A stretch of 64,000 bases of DNA from Tubiluchus corallicola (lineage: Eukaryota > Priapulida > Priapulimorpha > Priapulimorphida > Tubiluchidae): positions 764,501 through 828,500 of the forward strand of contig JAQGDQ010000022.1 of NCBI GenBank assembly GCA_030141605.1, in the 5' to 3' direction. Made by a program: the position numbers and the translations under genes. How positions within the stretch are numbered: the first letter of the stretch is position 1; each line of letters opens with the position of its first letter. Of the stretch, positions 26,501 to 42,010 are shown piece after piece. The notes beneath the pieces were generated by a model. That model made no database searches, was not told the origin of the DNA, and saw only the letters and a program-made list of their open reading frames with translations.

Positions 26501-29500
26501 CAAAATAAGTACAGACCGAGGACGGTTTCTAAAAGTGCTGATCTTTTGATACAACATCTGCCAAGCACTTACAGAAAAGCCAAGACAGGCCCTGTACACG
26601 TTGTGAGAACATTTACAGTTTGTCCGATTCAAAAAAGCCAGAATATCTTCTAGACATTTAATTAATTGTAAATTCCTTGATTTGATGATGTCGATGAACA
26701 ATCAAATGAGAAAACGTATGAAGTCATCAAGATTCATTTACTTGTTGGAACTTTTTTCCATCAAAAAGCATGTAAACAGAGTGCACAATAGAAGAGGCAA
26801 ATCTCACAGTCGTTTCCCTTTGATAATTCACCATTTTAGATTAAACAAAAGCTATTCATACCTCCATACACGTAGGTATCAGATAAGACAACTAGTTTAG
26901 CTTCCTCGAAGGTTTCCCATGCATTACCGCTGCTGTACCACAGCCATGGCCACCAGAAAGACGAACGCTTCTTTCTGTCTAAGATGATAGGCCCACCACT
27001 AGCATAATAGCCATTCCTTCCAGAACCATAAGCATCATCAAAGCCATAACCCTTCATGTCATCAAGAACCTGCAAATCACCGTCACACTTAGACAGTTAG
27101 TACTGTTATCTTACTATCTAAGATAGTTAGTACTTGGTATGTTATCTAACTATCTAAATGAAAAAGTAAAGCAGAAGCAATGGACCTGTAATTTGTGCTT
27201 TGTGTGTTCTTAAATTTAGAAATTTGGTTTTGCAATTTCATTTCTAATAGTCATTGTGTAACCTAATTTGATTGAATGACTGATTGATTAATTCTACTTT
27301 TATTTCAGACTAGAAAGTCTATATGAAATACAACACATAACATTAGTGAAATTTAAATTGGCTTAATGAAAATCTAATTACGAAAATGAAAATCTAATTA
27401 CGAATTGCGCACAGAGGTGTATATATATATGCCAGCACACGATTATAGGACTATAATTACATTTGCCCGATTATCAGTTAATATCGTATATACGTATATA
27501 TACATATATATATAATACATATATATAATGGGTGCATATATAACTGACGAGGCTACTGTCCGACGGCTTATGAATGGGAACATGCCGGGAGCAGTGCCAG
27601 TAACTGTTAGATAGCCCGTTAAACACTGGGTGTTATAGTCTTATTTAGACTACGCAGGACGGCCATTAATACCCGCCAAGTGCGCTTTCCCGGACCTATA
27701 CACCCAAATTTTGTAGAAAACTGCACAAGCAACCTCGAGGAAGACTCGATTTGCACAACTGTTTGGGCACGTTGGGAAAAGCTAAGCACACTCCCAGAAA
27801 GAGGACGAAATGGTCTACAAGGCACTGGAGTTTCACTAGGAGAGGTGTATACTGGATAAAACGGGAGGGGTGCATTTTGAAGTTCTTTCTCAACCTTCTA
27901 TTTGGCACACTATTTGGTAGAGTGGCGTTTGAGAAATTTCGCGGCTGTTCCAGGAATTGTCATCACTCGCCATCATGTGTTATAATATATTGTACACTGT
28001 ACATGTAAATTATATCTGTGAACCTATTACAAACTGGAAAGCAGGAAGCAAAACTATGTAGAATGTCCATGCATTATTGATCATTGGTGGTTGGATCTAA
28101 GAGCATTTGTTATAGCATACAGTTTCAATATTGTTGCAAAATTGTTTTGCATGGTTTTGCTATGATACTGTGCTGTCGGTGTCATCATCATTGTCTGCAT
28201 CATTATCATCAAAATTATTCCATCATCGTGATCATCATGTGATATGGTGGATTTGGTGTGGTGAGTGTGCTGTGGGTGTTGTGATGTGGGAATTGTGGTG
28301 GGGTGATAAGGTGAGGGTGATACTGGTGTAGAGTGGTGCGGCAGGTTGGTGAGGTGTGGTGTGGGTTGTTGTTGTGAGTTTATGCACAAAATTCGTTTTG
28401 TGGGGGTTTGGCTGGCTTACATTAATACACAATCAGTATAATCACATATGATTATTATATTGAATATTATCGACAATGATGAGTGAAAACAGGTGGTGCT
28501 GCAGTACCACAGTACCTATACACGAGTCGTCACTGGTCATGAAATTTGCATAATATCTATACCAGTGTTTTGGTGATGTCGTTGCCACTGCGAAGAAGCA
28601 GGACTTTCTGGTCCACTGCCAAGACACCGAGGAAAGAGTTGGGTCTAGTCATCACAGTAAGCTTGACTTTGTTGCCTGGCTCTGCCTCTTCTTTGTTAAA
28701 AGAAAGTGAAACCTAGAAAGCAAAATAGAAATTCCTGATCGAAGACAACAGCAGTTGTAAGAAAGAGTAACCATATATTTTTTCAAATAAGTGCAGCCAA
28801 CCTCATTGTCGAATCCTCCTTCCACTTCGAAGTTAGTAGCATCCACAATGACCTCGCCATTGGGATGGACATAATATACCACCACTCTGGATCTTGGCGC
28901 CATGTTGTTGTTGGTCATGATTTCAAACTGTTGTCTGGCATTTCTCATATTAATGTAGCCGCTGCTTTCTATATTGCCACGTGATACCACCTGTAAAAAA
29001 TCCAGGTGTTTTGTTGCATTTATTTGCCATGATATGATTTGATATGACGTGAAATGATAAATTAGGCATGTAAACGTGAAAAATTAGGAATAATAAGGAA
29101 ACAAAGCAAATTAATAAGCAAAAAACAGAAATCAAACCTGCAAAAGAATTTACTAATGCTATCAAATAGAATGAATATTTTTAACAAATAAATGCAAATT
29201 ATATAATGAATAAATAAACAGTGAAATAACTGAATGAACAGTGATTTAATATAAGAAATAAAAAATTAACAAACAGTTACATGAGGAAAATTAACAAAAT
29301 GAATGAAACAACAAGCAAGTTGACTAGAAATTACAATTACCTGGTAATACACGCCGTCTATCTCATTTGTAGACAAAATCTCAAACTCTGCCTTTTCGCC
29401 TGCCTAAAAAATCAAGTAAAAATCAGAAATTAATTTAATTCATGGTAAATTTTTATTTAACCAGATTTTTTGCCAAATTGATATTATTAAGCTGATGATA

Positions 29501-32500
29501 TCATATCATATTTGTTATCATTACTATCTTCATCATTATTATCGTTGTCATCACCCTTGTCATCTTTTACTAATGCGTATGAGCACAATCGATTTTTTGT
29601 GAACAATAACTCACAATGAAGCAAATCGTCATAAAGAACTGAATTTTAGACACACCTTTACATCTTCGTTCTGTTGTGTAATTTGTAAAAATGCTTCAAC
29701 ACCAGCTTTGTACTCATTTGCATTGTGATACTCATACTGGTCTCCCGTCTTTTGCCTGTACATTGCCTAAGAAACAATCATAGAGAAAGCGTAGTTAAAT
29801 TCCTTTTCTGAAAGCGATTCAAAACTACAATCACTTTTTAAAGGCACTAAAAAGAAATCAGCAAAATTAGTAAATGTTATAATAAAACTATAATTATATT
29901 AAATTTTGTAGGCATGCAGCCATGTTAACACCGAATCGCTTCAATAATTTTGTACTTTTTACAAAGCTTACACGTGTAAGATGAAAACTGTTTTTAGAAT
30001 GAACTCTAAAAATTGTTAAATTACTTTTAATAAAAAAATAGTACGATGATCAAATTTAACTGTCGTCGATAATAATTTCTCATCTTTCATCGATTCCATT
30101 TTACATGCAAGTGTTTCCACTTACTCTGAAGTTCAGGTTTAAGGTCTTTGGTGGCAGGTCTACTTCAAGAACAACAACGCCATTTTGAATTGTGAAATTC
30201 TTGGTTGTAGTATCTTTAATTCTTCGCCTAGAGTCCCAGCTGTAAATGCACAAGGCTTATAACAATCCTTACTGAACAGAACTCATAACAAATCCTGCTG
30301 CAAATGCACAAAGCGCATAACAACCTCTGTTGAAAATGCAGAAAACTCATAACAATTTCAGAAGTGCACAAATCTTGAAACAATCCTAGCTGTGTTTCCA
30401 AAGCAATCCCTGCTACAAATGCACAAAATTCTTAATAAGCCCACGAACTAGCAGGCCTAAAGGTACGCGGACTTATAACAAAACCTGTTGCAAACGCAAA
30501 CAACTCATAACTATCTCAGCAGTGAATATGCAAAGTTCATAGCAATCTATGTTGTAAAAACATGCACAAAACTCATAATAATCAAGTAGTACGTGCACAA
30601 AGCACATAATAATCCCGACTGTAAAAGTGAACGAAAGTTACAAAATGCATAGTAACCCAGCAGTAAATTTCCAAAGATCATAATAATCCCAGCTTTAAAT
30701 GAACAAAACGCATAATAAGCTCAGGAGTAGTAAATTAACAATGAACAAAACTCATAATAAGCCCAGCAGTAAATGCACAAAATACATAATAATCCCAAAA
30801 ACGAATGCTCAAAACACGTAATAACCCCCCCCCCCGGTTGTAATTGTACAAAAGTGGTAATAAGTCCAACATCAAATTGCCCCACAAAGGAATGAGAAGA
30901 CGCTTTCTTATAATCAGATTATCAAAAAACGTTGTACAGTGTACATACCTTGGCCACTCTGGATCAGAATCGGGATTTGGGGTCTGCCACGATTGTTCTA
31001 TTTCGACTGTTTTTGGGTCTGATTCAATCAAAGGTGTACCATCTTGCCGGCTAAATGTCAGCTATAAGTAGGTAAAGATTAATTGGACTTGACTTCTCAA
31101 ATTTTATACTTTCAGAAATTTGTAAGAATTTTTTGGGCTGCTAATTGCATACGCTTGTAAAAAAAAAATGTTCGCCCAGAAAATGATAATCGAAAGTAGA
31201 TTGCACTTTTAAATTAATATTTATGAATTCTAGAATATTAATTTTGGCCACTGACAGTTTATAAGCTTACAATTGCAACGTATGGAAGACCTGGTTTGTA
31301 AAATCTTGGACCCTGAAATTCCATTTTTACTGGATGGCTGTATTTCACTACTGAAGCAGAGCCACTCTGCATAACTCCTGTTAATCCTTCTGTCACAACA
31401 GCCTCTACTGTAATTTTCCTGCGGTCGCCATAGATGAAGTGGAACTTGAATTCGAAGTCAGCCTCACCATCAATCTAAAACGAGGAAAATCAGTAATAAT
31501 TCTCAGAAGTATCAGGGTAATAAGCACTGAAAAGAACAAGAGAAAATGATAAGCTTTAAACTGTTATTAGTGTGGCAGTTAGAACGTGATGATAAGAATG
31601 AAAAAATACAAGGGGTGGAGAAAAAGGAATGTTAAAGTATAACCCAAAAAGTTTCCGTACAAAATTATATTACTTAGCGTTATGTTTACCTGTCTGAAGG
31701 AGTTGTGTAACTGGAAAAGAAAATTCTTAATATTTTAAAGTGTTTGCGCCAGCTGACTAAATGTCACTGTATCACCATGCACCCCAGTGTGCACCAATGG
31801 CTCTCCAAAAAACCACATTATCGATCTTATTGACAATATAAAGTAATTTACACTTTTGTTTAGTTAGCAAAGAGTGCTACGAGTGTTCTGATTATTTTTT
31901 CAAACTTTCCCCAATGTTATCGAAACTTGTTTCAAATGACTTGCTGTTAAAATGACTGCGATTACGAACGGTCATCAAGGAAGTTATAAATGTACAAGTT
32001 TTACGCAGCATTACTAACGGAAGCTCTATATGCAATTCCATGACAAATTTTTCAAGTTTTATTAATAAAAAGGGTTTCCTTGTATTTTAATGTGATCCTG
32101 TGTTAATGGTATCACACTAAACAGACATTATGTTATAAAAGAAAGGTACGCGGTTACATGATATAGCTTACGATATGATAATAATGAAAATGAACAGCTA
32201 ATCGTGGATTAAGACTATATTATTAACATTATTTAATATTTTTACATGTAGGCAAGTTACTGTTATCACATTGTGAAAAACAGTTTTTTAAGCTTCTTTT
32301 GCCTATGTTGTGTCTTACATTTAGTGCAGCACAACATTCCGAATACATTATAGAATTCAAGATGGCTATAATTTCGAGCAGAGTCCCTTAGAACAGAATA
32401 ATTTTTGACAGATAATTTTTACACATGGATGAAAACGGATAGTTACTTGGGTCATTAATTAGTAACAGGTCACGTGGGTCTAGGTCCTGTGCAGGGCCCA

Positions 32501-35500
32501 AGTGGCCCGAAGTTGTTCATGTGTACTTGGCCGGCAAGTTGTTTAGAACATCTAAATAGAAGTTTATTATTGTTTATTATCTAAATTAAGTTACTTCGTT
32601 TTAAGCTTAAATTCAAGTTTCATAATAATAGTTTTTATGTAATTTGTTTGTATGTAATTCCTATGTAATATGTTTTTATGCAGTATCAAAGATAAGTTGT
32701 TACAGAATGTGCAGGTATTGCAGATACTTTGTGATGAATATAACGTGATTATTAACCAAATTAAAACTAAATTCATAATCACAACTCATGAATGGCACAG
32801 TTCATAACATAAGTCCATTCACAGTGACTAGTGGCTCACTCAGCATATCTTATTGTACAAGCTACGTTTATATTTCGTTCGCAAATGTGGACGCTAATTT
32901 AGATACGGTGTTAGCCAAACACATTAAATTTCGTGAAACGCACTGGAGATTTGGTACTTTAGCAATTAGTAGTCATTATATAACAAACACAATCTGGTGC
33001 ACTTTGTTCATGAGTGTTTTAACATTTTTAAGTGATCACATTTCTGTATAACTAACCTGAAGTTTTTTGTTTAATTGTAAGTGCGTTGTGACTGGACTGT
33101 CACCAGTCAGTCAATTTACTACTGCTACTACTAATTCTGTAAAATAAATATAATGTTTCCCCATCATTTTTCTTGTACGAGATTTTGCAATTGCCTACTG
33201 TAAATAAACCTACCTTTCGTAAGTTCACCCTATCGAGGCAAGGGTCACTATAACTGATCACAGATGCGGGTCAGGAGTCACGTTTTGCGACACTTCGTTA
33301 GCATAATCGCATTATTATCTGAATTAATAACTTTTACCTCAATTGTTTTTGTCGCGAGTGGCTCCTCATCATCATTGCCATAATAGCCCAGCTGTTTGAT
33401 ATGGACTTCAGCCTTCCCCTGTACATCTCCTCCGTGCGTGTACCTAGTGTAATTTCATACAAATTTTGAAAAAGCGCCCACAGTCAAAATATGAAATATT
33501 CCAGAGAATAAACAAAATATAATAAGTAAACGGGCATTCTTAGGACATAGTGAAAACTTGTTTTTATTTAATACAGTTGTAAATGAAAGGCCATTAGATA
33601 ATGTAAAATCACATCTATCTTGTTACCTTGCAGACACTTTTCCTTCCAGAGTAAATTTATCACCAACCAGAAAAGAGGGGAGATCTACTTTTACTTCAAA
33701 ACGAGGAAGTACTGAAAAATATTTGAAAAAGCAAACAATAAAAGTTACAGTGCATCATTAATGGAAATGTACAGATTTTTTACGATCTAACCTTCCGCGT
33801 TATTGTACTCGTAAAATAGCCATAAAAACTTTCAATCTTTGTAATCATCACCGGCTCTAATTCAAGTGCGATGACTGCAATGGATGTCATAAACAAGCGT
33901 CTTGGTATTTTTACAATGTATTAAAGAGGAACAAAAATCTTTCTTGCCTACATTTTTTCTCATTTGCATCATAATCTTTCCATATCTATATATAGTCTTT
34001 TAGAAGACACTGGAAAGGCAAACTTATCTTGATCTTGCAAAAAATTCCAGTTCTTCGAACATAGGGCTTTGTAACTCATCATGTTCGTAACTTCTATAAA
34101 GGTTTATTAAGTTTCTTGCGTGTTTTTTTATTTGTGTATAATGCAGTTTTATTATAAACCCAACAATGACAACAATAATATTATCATACTTTGACACACA
34201 AACACACATCTGGTTTATTATTCATTTCACTAAAATCCCTTTTTAGAATTCCTAGTATGTAGTTCTTGTGATCTAATATTGTTGCTTTACGTAAACCTAA
34301 ATGATCAAAGCGCTTAATTTCAAATCTGCTTAACCCAGTGTGCTCTCGATTTCACTGTACTTACCGTATTCTTCTACTTCAAAACTTTTTGATGATATTT
34401 CTCCCTAAAAAACAAATAGTACATATAGATACATCTCAGTTTTTGCTAACTTTAAAGTATAGTTTTCGATAATAAGCTATTTCTAAAATAACATGATTCG
34501 TGAAGCTATATTTCCGATGTCATACAGCATGCACCATTTCGTATACCTTACAGATAAATCGAAAAAAGGACAGTTGAAAGGGGAGGAGGGTTTTCAAATA
34601 TGTCATTATTAGCACTTTGTAGTCTTCTCATGTAGCAAAAGTAACCCCGCAACAATTGGCTACACATTACAAATTGGTATATCAGATTGCAATTCATAGC
34701 ATGCTGATAGAATATATGACACATGACCCCTGTCGTGCAAACGACCAAACAGACAATAAGCGTATTCGAAAGTTAGTTCAATAAGGCTTTGTTAGCCAAC
34801 AGCGCAACTGCGATCATGAGGTATAATTGAGGTATTGTATTAATATTAGCAATCACGGGAGAAGCAAACTTATTATAATAATAACTTACTGCGGCATCAA
34901 CGCTGATAGACCACGTTCCAAAAACTGGTTGATCAGATAACATAAAATCTAAAGTTGCAACACCTGAAAAACAGGAAAACAGCTTAGAGATCTCAGAACG
35001 TATGGCACTTGCCAATTCATCAGAGGTAAATAGAAGCAAAAGTGTCGTACAAGATTACTTTACAGTTGGTGAATTTATTAATCGGAATTTATATCAAAAA
35101 CACAAATTAATTACAATTCCATTGATTTAAATTTGTTATATCATTTTATTTACATTTAATTTCTCTTACCAATTTCTGTGTCCACGTCATTCCATGCTCG
35201 CATTTTGTTTCCATTTGGATCCATCATTCCAATATCCATTTTTCCAATGTAGGGTTTCATATAGGGGTCAACTGCTATTACTCTAAATTGCACTGAAAAC
35301 ACACGAATAACAAACATTTAATGTTCCATCTTACAGCCTGTCTTAATAAATGCACAGTATTGCTGAAATTTAAAATGACAACTTTGTGAATTAATAACAA
35401 AAATTAATGCTTAATGACAAGAATAATGACGATGAATTAAAAACGCCACAATTAAAAACAAGAAAAAAGACGAGATTAGACGTTAAAATGTCTCTTTTCT

Positions 35501-38500
35501 TTCTTATTTTTTGGTGGGTTTTAATTCATCCACCAATTTTATTAATTAATGGGTGTCAAGTAAAAATACATAAGCAATGATTTTAAATATCAGTACCTTT
35601 GTCAGATGGTTTATACGTAGCTTTATCGGTCTGTACGAAGATGGACATTCTTTTGGGCTGGTACTCTAAGTCTGTGTAGTTGGTGAACTCCACGTTATTT
35701 CCAACTCCTTGTACGTGGAGCCGGTAATCCCCCGCTGTCAGTGACAGAGGAATCTGGAACAACATGGTGAAATCTTATTTGGTTGTAAATAATGCCTTAC
35801 AGCAAACACTGCTGTCCCTTCTTTCTTATTGTAAGCAAGTAATACTCGTCCCTATTTTTCGAGTTTAATAGGTTTGCACAGATTTTAAATGTCGTCAGAA
35901 TTAATAAACCCTTCTGTTTATACGATACACCACAATTAACTTAACACCTAACAAGTTTGAGAAAAAAGGAAGGCGCTGAAAAATTGTGAGCCTGTTGGGA
36001 CTTAAACGCAAAACCCTGTAATTAGAACTCGCATATTTTAACTACCTGAGTTACCGTGCCAACTAATTGGTTAATTATACGCATAATTATGATAAACAGA
36101 TTTTTCATTAAAAATGAGTTATGTTATGTTGAGTTATGTTATGTTATGACTAATTTCAGTTATGTTTGCTTCGTTTGCGTAATATGGCTTTCACAATCAC
36201 TTAAGTCATTTCAACTTGTTACAATTAAAAAAGAACGTTTTCTTTAAATATATCCGAGGCTTAAAAATTGTAGTATCAATTACCTAAAAAAACTAACGTA
36301 TCACTTTCATATGCTGTTAGGCAGTTAAATTTATCGTCTTCACAACTATATCAAACTTGAGGCACCCAAACAACCACCGAGGTCGACGCGTAACATAATT
36401 AAATTCTAATCTGAGAGCCTTGAAAAAATGCCGGCTCAGTTCAATTTATGCTGTGAGAGAATTTTTCTGCCAGTCTCGACCATTCGTCGGACCGTTTATC
36501 GCTGCGACCTTTAACGTTCAAAATTTGCAAATGTAGCAGAGTTTGACAAAGACAAGTCTCGTGATAAACTAGTAAGATTTTGGGCAAACAAAGACTATAC
36601 GTGTTGGAATATGTAAAACTCATAGTGGGTCTCCGTACAGATCGGCATTTTTTTCCTGGCACGGATTACTACACTAATTGCAATTAACTTGTTCTTGTCT
36701 AGCAATGCAACTAACTAAATCTAGCAAATTTTGCACTATTTCAATCATTAGTTTTTTGATAGACAAACTGACTTAAGATGCCCTGATTTTGAAGCTTTAG
36801 AATTTTGACCTTCGACATAATGTGATGTGATCACATGATATGATATGATGTGATGTGATGTGATATGATATGATATGACATGATATAACATGGTGATAAA
36901 ACATATGCAGATTCAGTATGCTGCAGCACGATTCTGACAGTACCGTACGTTATGGTAAAATATGACATGATAATAACATCGTATGATATTATATCATGTT
37001 ATGGTATATAATTGTGCGGTATGTAATCCACTATACAATATTTAGTAATTGAATATAATATCGATCTGAATTTCCGATAAAACCGTTTACAGATTAGTAT
37101 AAACGACACCAGTAATTTTTTAATTTGGAAAAAATTAACAAGTTTCCATAATTACATTTAATTGTACAAAAAAGTAGAGACGAAGTAGTTTGTTTGTTTA
37201 AAAAGAAGAATGAAACAAACTTTACCAGTTCGGATCACTTACCGGTATTGACAAGTTTCCAGGTCGACCTGGAAGAAATATGCCATTGTTTTTTGCAACA
37301 ATTTCCCCAGACGGTTGTACTGTAGTTGTGAATTCATTTGTTGGATCTGGAGTTTCGCCGTCAGGACCTGAAGATCAATGTGAGCATTGTGATTGTTTGC
37401 AAAAAAAAACAAATGAAAATCGTGAAAATTTTTGGTACACCTTTCACATCTTTCACATATGTGCAGAAAAATATTCTAAAGACCTGTACTTTAAAATATC
37501 AATTCTTCATTTTTCATTATATATTTTCATGCGTGTTGCATATTTCAGAATAATTGCTTGTGCACTACACTAACTAATATGTATTATCAAATTAGATATG
37601 TAAACTTTACGCGTATATGTTAATGCACAACTGTTTAAACATTATTTTAATAAAAAGATATTGTATACTTACCAAGTGTCACTGGCAAAGGCCTAAACCT
37701 TGGACCAGAATAGCGATCCCTGCCATGAAAAGTTCCTTCTGGATATTTCCTTACTTCAGCTATTAGCTGTACATCAGATCTTGCGGTGTCTAAGATTGAG
37801 ACAGCCACATTGTAGACCATGCCCGGCCGTATGACTTTAGGTGCAACCACTACATACGAGCTACAAAATAAATAAATCTAATTATATGAAATAGATAGTA
37901 AACCTAGTTTAAAACAATCAGTTGTCAACCAAACCTTAGTGATGTTTAAGTTTTATTTTAGTGCTCACGGGGACTTTTTTGTCGCTGACGAATTTCAAAA
38001 AACTGCCTCAGCAATAGTTACTACTTTCGTTATCCATTTTGGGTTAGCTACTACGATTGTTGAGGCGCACGTTGAATTTATAATTTTTCATCTATCTACC
38101 TAAATCTGCTTTAGTAACTGCAACAACTGCAGTAACAGAACTGCAATTATGCTTGTAGCAATAATAGCAGCAACCACATCAAGAGATAAAAAATCGCTTA
38201 TTTCTCTTTACACTTTACCTTTATGTAAAGGATAATGTAGAAAACGGGACCACGACAAGCGGGAACTATTTTGGAATCACACGGAGAAATAAGCACATTC
38301 CAAGGACGAGTAAAAAGTCGTGTAAAAAACTTACAAGTTACATTTTCTAAACGTGTTTACAAGTAGCATATTTAAACCAGCAATCAAGCAAGCGGGAGTG
38401 CAATTCGGCATTTCAATATGATGAACAGCTACCACTAAGATAAATTAGCCTATTCCATTGAAGCTCCAGACCATTGCTTTTGTGGGACTGGCAGCATTCC

Positions 38501-41500
38501 TTATGATTTCTTGACTAAATAAGCTGCTACGCAATTATTACGCTCGCCCATAATATCATTGTTGAGCATCGCTTATGTAAACTTTATATGTTATAGTGAC
38601 AAGTTTTAAAATAATTCAAATTAGCGAAACTGCATTCAGGAGACCTTGTTGAAAATTTTTATAATACATTATACACATTTAATCGCATTATATACATTTA
38701 TGGCTGTATTAGTACTTATAATATACTTTGCTTTAAAGTGTCTGCTCTAAAATAAGATTGGTTTGAAAAGAAATAAAACCAAAGTATCAAAATTACGCCG
38801 TTTAATACATAAATCGCCTTTTAATAACGACAAACTTAAGTAATAAAATGTCGTTTATGGCAGTCTATGATTGGCAAAGTTTCATGTCTTTGCCTCAAGC
38901 AATCGAATCATTTAATTTGACGGCATCAAAATTTTTTGTTCAAGTGTCGAATCTTACCTGGATCAACCATTAACGCATAGCGACAAATTATCAATATTGA
39001 ATATATGACTCTTATTTGTGAGATTTGTGAAATGAAATTATTCGTAAATTAAATCCTGGAATAAATTTTCTTTGGTTGAGTTAGCTGCTGTTTCCGACGT
39101 CAGACATACCGGTTGGTACGAGGTGGTACGGTAGAGAGTAAAAACAGGATCTGAATATCTCAAACAGCCTGTCCCTTTGTTACGTTATCTCACGAGTTGT
39201 TTGCTCACAATTATACAGCTAAAGCTTTTACATTTCATACGTTCATATTCAATGTGAATAAAATGACATTGACAAGTAAGAAGAATTTGCTACTTTTAGA
39301 CTACTAATTGCCAAGATCCATCAATTTTCAGGGTTAAAATCGTTGAGATGAAACGAACGGGGAAAGCATTTCAGTTGCGAGGTTCCATTTTTAAACCACG
39401 CCTCTCATGACCTAGTAATTTGAGCTTGGAACCTAGAAATCTTCGTTTTCTATAGACTGGCATTGCAGGTTGAAATGGATAAAAAGTAGTGGCAGATCTG
39501 AGCCTGGCTTCTGATCTGAAAGATTGATTGTCAGATGGGAATTTTTCATAATAGAAGTAGGCTAATGAACGTATACGAGTACGAAACTTACCGATTATAA
39601 TAATGTAACACCCAGCCATCCAGCTGTAGATGAGTGTGGGTGGTAGTAGATTTGTATGCTGTAACCGCCCCCTAGAAGAACCCAAGCCGCCCAGCATTTC
39701 AGCGATTATTTAGTCTCAAGTCTTAAGTGAACTGTTAAATTAGTGAGAGGCATGAGTTGCGGCTGCGTGTGCAGGTTTGCTAACTTCTACCTATTCAAAG
39801 CTCCATTTATTAATGCTATGTGCATTTCCTTATGCGAAGAAGATTCCGGTTCTTATGACTGATATTGAAGGAAAACAGTGAAAAAATCTTGTAAAATCCT
39901 GCTTCAGCCATGACTTGAACCTAGTGCCTTCTGCCTATACAGCAGGCCATTTTGCCACTTGGACAAATGTCTATCGAGGACTCGTCCAACTTTAATTCTA
40001 AATTCTTAATGACAAAGGCCGTTCACAAGTAACACTTCTAATCATTTCTCAGCCTTACAACCTTACAGAGACAGCAAAGCGCATTTAGTATAATTTATAT
40101 GAATGAAATGCTAGGTTCTGTTAATTAACTGACCGATGTTGGTTGTTACCAAATTATTATGTCTTGTTTTCTCATCTGCTTACATTAAACTGTTAACTCA
40201 TGATATGAAGTTATATTTCAGTGTTCTCTTGCATCTCCCCGCCAATCCCCTCTAAAGAGAGTGCCACTTGTTTTTTCTAATTAGAATGTAATTTTTAGTA
40301 AATTTTGGTTATTTGTACCCGTTGACTAGCGCCAGTTAGAAAGCTTTTCATTGAGTTTTTTCGAGTAATTAATGTAAATGCTCAACTTGCCATATGGTTT
40401 AGGACTTTTGATTCTTTTGAATTTCACAATAAATAATTAAACCAAGTTCGTTATCAAAATTTTTTCTGAATTTGAAAAAAGCACCTTCAGTTTTCGTATC
40501 CGCTTGCTAAACTACTATGTTTGTGTATTTTCGCTATCCATAGTAAGTATTTATTTTTACGAACAATACTGAGCGACTTAGCTAGATTGAGCAAATCGAG
40601 AACTGATATTATACTTATGTTCAAGGCACTTGTGACTTTCAATAACTTGTACCTTCAATAAGCATTTAAATTTAAAGCGTGAACCGCAATGAATGTTGAC
40701 TGACTTATCTTGAGTTGCATTTGCAAACAGATGTTCACATAAAATTCGGGAACCGGGTTTATGAGATGTGAACAAGCATTGGATCAGGTGAGTTTTTATT
40801 TACTAAAGATTTCAAAGTGCTTGTGTATACTTACCTTGCTTTATTGTCCAGTTATCACAATCATTGCGGTACATATTATGTCTAAATACACACTGCAGTT
40901 CCTTTACTACCTGTTTTATTGCAAATCGGATTAATTGTTTTTCGTTAAAAAACAGTTACACAAGGCTGTCGTTGCAAAAAGAATTTACTCGCCTCACTGG
41001 CTGTCCGGCTGTGGTTAGTCAATTCTAACTGAAATTAACGTTTTTTTATAAATATATTATAAAATGCAAACCTTACAAAAACTGAAGGCAAACAATTATG
41101 TAGTATTTTGATGAATAATAAACGCTGGTATTTTGTAATAATTTTATCTAAATGTACTTTTGTGCCTTTTGAATTTTTTTACGTTTGGTATTGATTCATT
41201 GTAGAATTTCGAATTTAAAGAGTAAAAATTCTACTTGCAATATTATGTAGTTACACAAAATACTATTAGTGTTCAGCATTCTGGTCTGTTTGTCATTTTC
41301 TTTTTCACTTTAAGTAAAAAATTGAACTCGATTGAGTAAAGTGCTCAAGTACGTTTCAAAATTTTATTTATATAGTTCGGCACCTTCCTAAGCAAGATCC
41401 AGTCTACAGCTACAGAAAAGAAGTTTATCACTATCAAGGAAAGTCCTCTTAACCAAATCAGAAGTGCATCATGAAAGTAATAAACACCCTCAAGGAAGAA

Positions 41501-41734
41501 TTCAGCCATAGGTAGCATGGCGGACGAAACATTCCAGGAGCAGTTTTCCTGGCAATCCATTCAGTAACAAGCATCAGCGCTTCTTAACTTCGTAGGCCTA
41601 ACATACCCTGTGGCCACCCAGGTATCATCGCTTCGGATTGAAGCGAACACTAATAAACCTAAGGTAAAAAGCATCGACTAGACGACGCGATAGAGTTCTT
41701 CCCTCTGGGAGGTGGAGAAGAGATAGATATATTA

Positions 41735-41794
<60 letters not shown>

Positions 41795-41870
41795 GTAGGT
41801 AGGTAGGTAGGTAGGTAGTAGGTAGGTAGGTAGGTAGGTAGGTAGGTAGGTAGGTAGGTAGGTAGGTAGG

Positions 41871-41968
<98 letters not shown>

Positions 41969-41969
41969 T

Positions 41970-42010
<41 letters not shown>

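Noticed and set aside
28190-28420. GT-rich tract with 65-102-codon frames
   Set aside because: Low-complexity ggtg/gtgg sequence in intron 16; no conserved frame.
30225-30835. Regularly spaced repeats that could suggest a CRISPR array
   Set aside because: Units are contiguous, degenerate, without unique spacers, and lie in a eukaryotic intron.
39371-39697. 108-codon minus-strand open frame in intron 1 of the TEP-like gene
   Set aside because: Phase and content do not fit between exons 1 and 2, which already join perfectly; no known domain.
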